A DNA stretch of 12,133 nucleotides from an uncultured Acidimicrobium sp. (lineage in GTDB: Bacteria; Actinomycetota; Acidimicrobiia; Acidimicrobiales; Ilumatobacteraceae), in NCBI GenBank assembly GCA_903853285.1, contig CAINTF010000131.1, positions 1-12,133 on the forward strand. Reading direction: 5' to 3'. Numbering within the stretch: the stretch's first letter is position 1; each line of letters opens with the position of its first letter. Positions 7,451 to 12,133 of the stretch are shown in pieces. The translations under genes were made by a program, and so were the position numbers. The notes beneath the pieces are model-generated. The model made no database searches and was not told the origin of the DNA. It worked only from the letters and a program-made list of their open reading frames with translations.

Positions 7451-8320
7451 ATGGCTACAGACACAAATTCATCACTTCCACAGCTCGTAGGCGTTTGCGG
7501 TTCCGGCATCATGGGCTCTGGCCTTGCCGAAGTTATTGCTCGCGCAGGCATCAACGTAGTTGTGCGCTCGCGCACAATGGCTGGCGCACAGTCAATGCTC
7601 ACGTCGGTCGAAAACAATCTCGCCAAACAAGTTGCCAAAGCCAAGATGACGGAAGATCAGCGCACAGAAATTTTGTCGCACATCAGCATTACCGACCAAC
7701 TTTCTGCGCTCGCCAATTGCGACCTCGTCATTGAATCAATCCTCGAGGAACTCGCACCAAAACAGGAACTGTTTTCGCAGCTCGACAAAATCGTCAAGCC
7801 TTCAGCAATCCTTGCCACCAACACCAGCACCTTGCCAGTTGTTGCCATGGCACAAGCGACAAACCGCCCAGACAAAGTTTGTGGCATTCACTTTTTCAAT
7901 CCAGCGGTAATGATGTCGCTTGTTGAAATCATTCGTCCGGTTACGGCAAGCGATGAAACCATCTCTGCTGCTACGGCATTTGCGATTGGTTGCGCCAAAG
8001 ATCCAGTACAAGTTGTTGACCGCGCGGGCTTCATCGTCAATGCATTGTTGTTTCCATACCTCAACAACGCAGTACACATGCTCGAAGCCAAGACAGCTTC
8101 GATGGAAGATATCGACACTGCGATGAAGGGTGGCTGCAACTTCCCAATGGGTCCATTTGCATTGCTTGACCTCATCGGCATCGATACCACCGTGTCAATC
8201 CTCAACGCATTGCAAAATGAATTTAAGCAAAGCCACCTCGAGCCAGCCGACTCATTGAAAAAGTTGTTGGCAGAAGGCAAGCTTGGCCGCAAAACTAAGC
8301 AAGGTTTCTTTACCTACTAG
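7451..8320 (+). CDS. 3-hydroxyacyl-CoA (3-hydroxybutyryl-CoA) dehydrogenase
   Basis: This 289-aa enzyme interconverts 3-hydroxyacyl-CoA and 3-ketoacyl-CoA, resembling mycobacterial FadB2 and clostridial Hbd. The Rossmann motif GVCGSGIMGSG is at 14-24. The catalytic His is H147 in GIHFFNPA, paired with a Glu in LVEIIRP (E159). DRAGFIVNALLFPYLN (190-205) and KLGRKTKQGFFTY at the C-terminus are diagnostic. The acidic residue that usually ends strand 2 and selects NAD is replaced by Ser-Arg (VVVRSR, 36-41), which favours NADP(H). That would suit acetoacetyl-CoA reduction in the ethylmalonyl-CoA route, in line with meaA downstream. A TTG three codons earlier (7442) could also start it; ATG at 7451 is preferred. 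Confidence 0.93.
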   Translation: MATDTNSSLPQLVGVCGSGIMGSGLAEVIARAGINVVVRSRTMAGAQSMLTSVENNLAKQVAKAKMTEDQRTEILSHISITDQLSALANCDLVIESILEELAPKQELFSQLDKIVKPSAILATNTSTLPVVAMAQATNRPDKVCGIHFFNPAVMMSLVEIIRPVTASDETISAATAFAIGCAKDPVQVVDRAGFIVNALLFPYLNNAVHMLEAKTASMEDIDTAMKGGCNFPMGPFALLDLIGIDTTVSILNALQNEFKQSHLEPADSLKKLLAEGKLGRKTKQGFFTY

Positions 8321-8338
8321 ACCTTGTTGCAACAGATG

Positions 8339-8344
8339 TACCGT
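8339..8344 (+). promoter_or_regulatory. Candidate -10 box for aat
   Basis: TACCGT lies five bases (GGCGT) before the aat ATG. The bases next to the start, TGGCGTATG, are identical to those at cdd. A 10-bp palindrome TGTTGCAACA at 8325-8334 lies just upstream in the 29-base gap after the dehydrogenase stop; its role is unknown. Confidence 0.35.
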
Positions 8345-8349
8345 GGCGT

Positions 8350-9021
8350 ATGACGTCTTGGCAGGACACGCCGGTTGAACTCGGCCTGTCTATCTGGAAT
8401 TTTCCTCCAGCAACAGAGTGGCCACAGTATGACATCGTTGGCCGTGGCGCTGACCTAGAACCCGCAACGCTTATTCACGCCTATCGCAGTGGCGTATTTC
8501 CAATGTCGAGTGACATGCCAAATCGAAATCCAGATATGGGTTGGTGGTCGCCAATGATGCGTGGAATTTTGCCGCTTAATCAATTACGCATCACGCGATC
8601 TATGCGCAATAGTGCACGCAAATACTCTGTGCGTATTGATACATGTTTTGAGCGCGTGTTGCGAGGTTGTGCTGTACCTAATCGCGAGGGTGGATGGATA
8701 ACGAAAGACATCATCGATGCGTACATGATTCTGCACGAACTCGGTTGGGCTCATAGTTTCGAGACATTTGATGAAAGTGGCGTGCTGATAGGTGGATTGT
8801 ATGGTGTGCGCGTGAATGGGCTCTTCGCTGGTGAGTCCATGTTTCACCTCAAGCGCGATGCATCCAAAGTTGCACTTATGCACCTCGTTGCAACCATGCA
8901 CGATTCTGCAATGTCATTGCTCGATGTTCAATGGCTCACACCCCACCTCGAGACACTTGGCGCAATGGAAATCCCCCGCGACGACTACCTGCGTCGTCTT
9001 GGTGAGGCTGTCAACCTCTAA
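8350..9021 (+). CDS. aat: Leucyl/phenylalanyl-tRNA--protein transferase
   Basis: This enzyme transfers Leu or Phe from charged tRNA to proteins with N-terminal Arg or Lys, creating an N-degron for ClpS/Clp proteolysis in the cytosol. At 223 aa it is close to the E. coli length of 234. Family blocks in order: LIHAYRSGVFPM (41-52), MGWWSPMMRGILPL (63-76), REGGWITKDIIDAY (112-125), AHSFETFDESGVLIGGLYG (134-152), LFAGESMFHLKRDASKVAL (158-176) and DVQWLTPHLETLGAMEIPR (192-210). It sits between two CoA-metabolism genes, 29 bases after the dehydrogenase and 9 before meaA, with no obvious functional link to them. No clp gene is in the window. Confidence 0.95.
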   Translation: MTSWQDTPVELGLSIWNFPPATEWPQYDIVGRGADLEPATLIHAYRSGVFPMSSDMPNRNPDMGWWSPMMRGILPLNQLRITRSMRNSARKYSVRIDTCFERVLRGCAVPNREGGWITKDIIDAYMILHELGWAHSFETFDESGVLIGGLYGVRVNGLFAGESMFHLKRDASKVALMHLVATMHDSAMSLLDVQWLTPHLETLGAMEIPRDDYLRRLGEAVNL

Positions 9022-9024
9022 CCT
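9019..9024 (+). promoter_or_regulatory. Candidate -10 box for leaderless meaA transcript
   Basis: TAACCT begins with the aat stop codon TAA and is followed by six bases (TGACGT) and the meaA ATG. The 15-base context TAACCTTGACGTATG matches the cdd context TAGTCTTGGCGTATG at 12 positions. No Shine-Dalgarno is placed at working distance. Confidence 0.45.
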
Positions 9025-9030
9025 TGACGT

Positions 9031-10974
9031 ATGAGTCGCCGCGACGAACCCTGGCTAATCCGCACCTATTCGGGGCATTCAACTGCAGAAGCTTCCAACG
9101 AGTTGTATCGCACCAACCTTGCCAAGGGCCAGACAGGACTGTCCATTGCTTTCGATTTGCCAACCCAGACGGGATACGACCCAGATCACATTCTTGCGCG
9201 CGGCGAAGTAGGCAAAGTGGGCGTGCCAGTCGTGCACTTGGGTCACATGCGCACACTGATGCAGCAAATTCCGCCCGGTCAGATGAATACTTCGATGACT
9301 ATTAACGCAACTGCTGCATGGTTACTTGCGCTGTACGTTGCGAATGCCGCCGAGCAGGGCACGCCTGCAACCGACTTGCGAGGCACCACACAAAACGACA
9401 TTCTCAAAGAATATTTGTCGCGAGGCACGTTCATCTTCCCCCCTGCAGCATCACGTCGCATCATTGTCGACATGATCGCCTGGTGCGCAACCAACGCACC
9501 AAAGTGGAATCCGATGAATGTGTGTTCATATCACTTGCAAGAAGTGGGTGCCACCCCCGTGCAAGAGATTGCTTTCTCGCTTGCCAATGCCATCGACATT
9601 TTGGATGCAGTGCGTGCAAGCGGCCAAGTTTCGGATGAAGCATTTCCTCAGGTCTTTGCAAGCATCTCCTTTTTCGTGAACGCGGGCATTCGATTTGTGG
9701 AAGAACTCTGCAAGATGCGTGCCTTCACCGAGTTGTGGGACCGCATTGGAAGTGAGCGCTACGGCATCACTGACGAGCGGGCTCGACGCTTTCGCTATGG
9801 CGTGCAGGTCAATTCGTTGGGTCTTACCGAAGCACAACCAGAAAATAACGTGCAGCGAATCATGCTCGAGATGCTCGCGGTGACTCTGTCAAAATCAGCT
9901 CGTGCGCGCAGTGTGCAGTTGCCAGCATGGAACGAAGCGCTTGGTCTTCCTCGCCCATGGGACCAACAGTGGTCGTTGCGAATGCAACAAGTGCTTGCAT
10001 ATGAAACAGACTTGCTTGAGTACGAAGACATCTTTACTGGTTCGCATGTAGTTGAGGCCCGCACGGCGGAACTGCGTGATGCTGCTTGGGCGGAGTTGCA
10101 GGAAATTCTTGACCGCGGCGGAGCATTCGAATCAGTTGATGAACTCAAAGGACGCCTTGTATCTTCAATGGCCGATCGCACTCGTCGCATCGAATCTGGC
10201 GAACAAGTAGTTGTAGGTGTCAACCGATTTACTGAGTCAACTCCTTCACCACTCGATGGCGCAAACAACATTCTCAAAGTCGACCACACTGTCGAGCAAC
10301 AACTAGTTGACGATGTTGCTGCATGGCGAAAGCAACGTATTGATGCCGATGTGCAACAAGCTCTCAGCCAATTACGAAGTGCAGCAACAGGCAAAGCCAA
10401 CTTGATGGATGCCTCTATTGCGCTTGCTAAAGCGGGCGGAACTACTGGCGAGTGGAGCCAGGTCCTGCGCGAAGTTTTTGGCGAATACCGCGCCCCTACT
10501 GGTGTTGGTGCTGCTGCCGGTCGCCGTACTGCTCAACTGGCCGATGTTGCCGATTTCGTGCGCACGATTCCCGGTGGCCCACCCAAGTTTTTGGTTGCGA
10601 AGCCTGGTCTTGACGGGCATTCAAGTGGTGCTGAACAAATTGCTGTGGCTGCCCGCGATTCTGGCATGGAAGTTGTCTATTCAGGTATTCGGCTTACACC
10701 TGCACAAATTGCAGCGTCGGCACGCGACGAAGATCCAGATGTGATTGGTCTGTCGATCTTGTCTGGCTCACATCTGCAACTAGTTCCAGATGTGTTGCAC
10801 GAGTTGCAAAAACTTGGTGTTGATGCTCCAGTGATTCTTGGCGGCATTATTCCCGAAGATGACCGTGACTCGTTGCGTGCACTCGGCATCGCAGCGGTGT
10901 ACACGCCAAAAGATTTTGATATTGCTCGCATCATGCGCGAGATTGCCGAAATAGTGCGCGCGCGACGAAGCTAG
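9031..10974 (+). CDS. meaA: Ethylmalonyl-CoA mutase / MeaA-type B12-dependent mutase
   Basis: This adenosylcobalamin-dependent acyl-CoA mutase most likely converts ethylmalonyl-CoA to methylsuccinyl-CoA in the ethylmalonyl-CoA pathway for acetate or acetyl-CoA assimilation. The 647-aa chain joins a TIM-barrel mutase domain (about 1-490) to a C-terminal B12 domain (about 515-647) and lacks the long N-terminal extension of methylmalonyl-CoA mutase. FDLPTQTGYDPDHILARGEVGKVG starts at 41, AAWLLALYV at 95, and PKWNPMNVCSYHLQEVGATPVQE spans about 157-179; these read as Ecm/MeaA rather than MutB. The B12 motif is D528-G-H530-S-S-G533, with H530 the lower cobalt ligand, plus SGSHL (578-582) and GG (604-605). 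An isobutyryl-CoA mutase-like activity is less likely. Confidence 0.88.
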   Translation: MSRRDEPWLIRTYSGHSTAEASNELYRTNLAKGQTGLSIAFDLPTQTGYDPDHILARGEVGKVGVPVVHLGHMRTLMQQIPPGQMNTSMTINATAAWLLALYVANAAEQGTPATDLRGTTQNDILKEYLSRGTFIFPPAASRRIIVDMIAWCATNAPKWNPMNVCSYHLQEVGATPVQEIAFSLANAIDILDAVRASGQVSDEAFPQVFASISFFVNAGIRFVEELCKMRAFTELWDRIGSERYGITDERARRFRYGVQVNSLGLTEAQPENNVQRIMLEMLAVTLSKSARARSVQLPAWNEALGLPRPWDQQWSLRMQQVLAYETDLLEYEDIFTGSHVVEARTAELRDAAWAELQEILDRGGAFESVDELKGRLVSSMADRTRRIESGEQVVVGVNRFTESTPSPLDGANNILKVDHTVEQQLVDDVAAWRKQRIDADVQQALSQLRSAATGKANLMDASIALAKAGGTTGEWSQVLREVFGEYRAPTGVGAAAGRRTAQLADVADFVRTIPGGPPKFLVAKPGLDGHSSGAEQIAVAARDSGMEVVYSGIRLTPAQIAASARDEDPDVIGLSILSGSHLQLVPDVLHELQKLGVDAPVILGGIIPEDDRDSLRALGIAAVYTPKDFDIARIMREIAEIVRARRS

Positions 10975-11333
10975 GGCTTCATGGTTGTTGAAGGCGCAAC
11001 AGGAATAAAACCTGTCGCTACCGGCAACTGAATCACATCACCAGCATTAACTTTGTCGGGGTTGGTGATGTTGTTAATGCTCATCAATTCGGCCATGTTG
11101 AGGTTGAACTTTTTTGAAATTGCGAACAGTGAGTCACCTGGTTCGATTGTGTAATACACAGGCTCAACGTACACAGTCGTTGTCGGTGCAGGAATAGTTG
11201 TCTCAACTGTTGTTGGCACCACAATCTTTGGTTCACCGCCACCTCGTGAAAGCAGCACTGCGATCACACCGCTCACTACTGAAATAACGAGAAGCGACCA
11301 TTGAAGTCGGCCTCGTAAATACATCAATTTCAT
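10971..11333 (-). CDS. Small membrane-anchored LysM-domain protein
   Basis: This is a 120-aa protein. The first ten residues are basic, and a membrane segment or uncleaved signal anchor spans about 11-29. A Thr/Pro/Val-rich linker (about 37-57) leads to one LysM domain (about 60-104), which contains YTIEPGDSLFAISKKF, INNITNPDKVNAGDVIQLP and a short Pro/Thr tail. LysM binds N-acetylglucosamine polymers, so it probably docks to peptidoglycan from the outer face of the membrane; no enzymatic domain is present. The start was chosen because GAAGG lies six bases upstream. An in-frame ATG at 11351 would add 6 residues. Its stop TAG shares the CTAG tetramer with the meaA stop on the other strand. Confidence 0.82.
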   Translation of the reverse strand: MKLMYLRGRLQWSLLVISVVSGVIAVLLSRGGGEPKIVVPTTVETTIPAPTTTVYVEPVYYTIEPGDSLFAISKKFNLNMAELMSINNITNPDKVNAGDVIQLPVATGFIPVAPSTTMKP

Positions 11334-11339
11334 CGTAGA

Positions 11340-11344
11340 CCTTC
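11340..11344 (-). promoter_or_regulatory. Shine-Dalgarno of the LysM protein
   Basis: On the minus strand this is GAAGG with a 6-base spacer to the ATG at 11333. It supports this start over the longer one. Confidence 0.45.
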
Positions 11345-11363
11345 GACCCATACAAAGTTTGCC

Positions 11364-11369
11364 TATCCT
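11364..11369 (+). promoter_or_regulatory. Candidate -10 box for leaderless glycerate kinase transcript
   Basis: TATCCT, the same hexamer as before the cyclophilin gene, lies seven bases before the glycerate kinase ATG. TTCGAC at 11342-11347 is 16 bases upstream and could be a weak -35. No Shine-Dalgarno is present. The region is shared with the divergent LysM gene. Confidence 0.45.
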
Positions 11370-11376
11370 GTAGCAC

Positions 11377-12133
11377 ATGCGAGTGCTGGCGGCTGTCGAC
11401 AAGTTTCGTGGCACAGCAACAGCAGCGCAGGTCGCTTCGGCTATCGGTCACGCATGTTGGGAATTGGGTGTTGATTGTGTTGAAGCACCAATCGCAGACG
11501 GCGGCGAAGGAACTCTCGATGCGCTTGGCGGACCAAACCGCACAACTCGAGTGACAAACCCACTTGGTGAGCCAGTCGAGGCGCAGTGGCGCCTTGTAGG
11601 TGACACGGCAGTAATCGAAATGGCCCGCGCTTCTGGGCTTTCTCTGGTGGGTGGAGCCAAAAAAAATGATGTCATTGCTGCATCCACGATTGGTACCGGC
11701 CAGCTCATTGACACAGCACTCAACGATGGCGCGAAGCGAATCATTGTTTGCGTTGGAGGTTCTGCAACAGTCGACGGTGGTCTTGGAGCAATTCGCGCAA
11801 TTGGTACACCCGCCCGACTTCGGGGAACCGAATTTATTGTGGCTTGCGATGTGCGAGCACTATTTACCGATGCAGCAAGATTATTTGGCGCACAAAAAGG
11901 TGCAACCCCTGTGCAGATCGAATTTCTTTCCGGACGACTCGAACAATTACAACAGTCCTACCTCAGTGACTACGGCATTGACGTGTCTCTGCTTATTGGT
12001 GGCGGTGCAGCCGGCGGACTGGCAGGCGGGCTTGGCGCACTTGGTGCAAGCCTTGTCCCAGGTTTTGATGTTGTTGCTGACGAAGTTGGCTTACATGAAC
12101 AAATTGCGCAATGCGATCTGATCATTACAGGCG
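11377..12133 (+). CDS. Glycerate kinase (GlxK/GarK family), 3' end missing
   Basis: This enzyme phosphorylates D-glycerate with ATP, feeding glyoxylate-derived carbon into glycolysis. The frame is open from ATG to the window edge (252 residues; full-length relatives have about 360-380). Family motifs: DKFRGTATAAQVA (8-20), PIADGGEGTLDAL (38-50), IEMARASGLSLV (80-91), IGTGQLI (105-111), VGGSATVDGG (126-135), VACDVRALF (155-163), FGAQKGAT (170-177) and GGGAAGGLAGGLGAL (208-222). Between the GGSAT block and VACDV it is about 25-30 residues shorter than I recall for E. coli GlxK. An A8 tract at 11659-11666 falls in its coding sequence without breaking the frame. It is divergent from the LysM gene. 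Confidence 0.92.
   Translation, partial: MRVLAAVDKFRGTATAAQVASAIGHACWELGVDCVEAPIADGGEGTLDALGGPNRTTRVTNPLGEPVEAQWRLVGDTAVIEMARASGLSLVGGAKKNDVIAASTIGTGQLIDTALNDGAKRIIVCVGGSATVDGGLGAIRAIGTPARLRGTEFIVACDVRALFTDAARLFGAQKGATPVQIEFLSGRLEQLQQSYLSDYGIDVSLLIGGGAAGGLAGGLGALGASLVPGFDVVADEVGLHEQIAQCDLIITG

Noticed and set aside
10955-10964. Alternating GC run at the end of meaA as a structural element
   Set aside because: It is short and explained by Val-Arg-Ala-Arg codons.
11659-11666. A8 run as a programmed frameshift site in glycerate kinase
   Set aside because: The kinase frame reads through with family motifs on both sides, so no shift is needed.
11651-12121. 156-codon plus-strand frame inside glycerate kinase, beginning near the A8 tract
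   Set aside because: It is an out-of-frame shadow of strongly conserved glycerate kinase sequence and shows no recognisable domain.

Overview
The window is a compact bacterial chromosome segment of roughly balanced base composition. It holds 14 protein-coding genes and almost no free intergenic space; the longest gap is 91 bases. I see no RNA genes, insertion sequences, phage genes or CRISPR. The gene set points to an actinobacterium, and my best guess, at moderate confidence, is an Acidimicrobiia-type lineage. The reasons are a mycobacterial-type cytidine deaminase (CAEC zinc motif), a MeaA/ethylmalonyl-CoA mutase, a PtpB-like phosphatase, a membrane-anchored LysM protein, and many starts with no Shine-Dalgarno but a TANNNT box just upstream, as in leaderless actinobacterial transcripts.

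Layout from left to right. (1) 1-1528, plus strand: the 3' end of an amidohydrolase, a cytidine deaminase (cdd), and a PhyH-type Fe(II)/2-oxoglutarate dioxygenase that overlaps cdd by 4 bases. (2) 1543-5686, minus strand: an aspartate-pathway operon read lysC, class I methyltransferase, fold-type II PLP enzyme resembling threonine dehydratase, asd. The methyltransferase and PLP genes overlap by 4 bases. lysC carries an internal in-frame start with a strong Shine-Dalgarno, so it probably also makes a separate regulatory beta subunit. (3) 5729-6559, plus: a membrane-anchored extracytoplasmic cyclophilin, divergent from lysC across 42 bases. (4) 6574-7359, minus: a PtpB/Y_phosphatase3-type phosphatase. 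(5) 7451-10974, plus: a 3-hydroxyacyl-CoA dehydrogenase, leucyl/phenylalanyl-tRNA--protein transferase (aat), and a MeaA-type ethylmalonyl-CoA mutase. (6) 10971-11333, minus: a small anchored LysM protein, convergent with meaA and sharing a CTAG with it. (7) 11377 to the end, plus: a glycerate kinase cut by the window edge.

How the genes fit together. Region 2 makes aspartate 4-semialdehyde for lysine, threonine and methionine, and the PLP enzyme could draw threonine towards 2-oxobutyrate and isoleucine. Region 5 suggests the ethylmalonyl-CoA pathway, where acetoacetyl-CoA reduction and the ethylmalonyl to methylsuccinyl step are needed. Glycerate kinase would suit the glyoxylate and C2 carbon released by related routes. 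These links are inference from family membership.

The most notable signals are a recurring TANNNT box 5-9 bases before start codons (exactly 6 in four cases, sometimes built from the previous gene's stop codon), the internal lysC start, a 14-bp inverted repeat in the only sizeable divergent intergenic region, and the unusual methyltransferase/PLP insertion between lysC and asd. I found no clear sign of a wholly new defence or mobile system.
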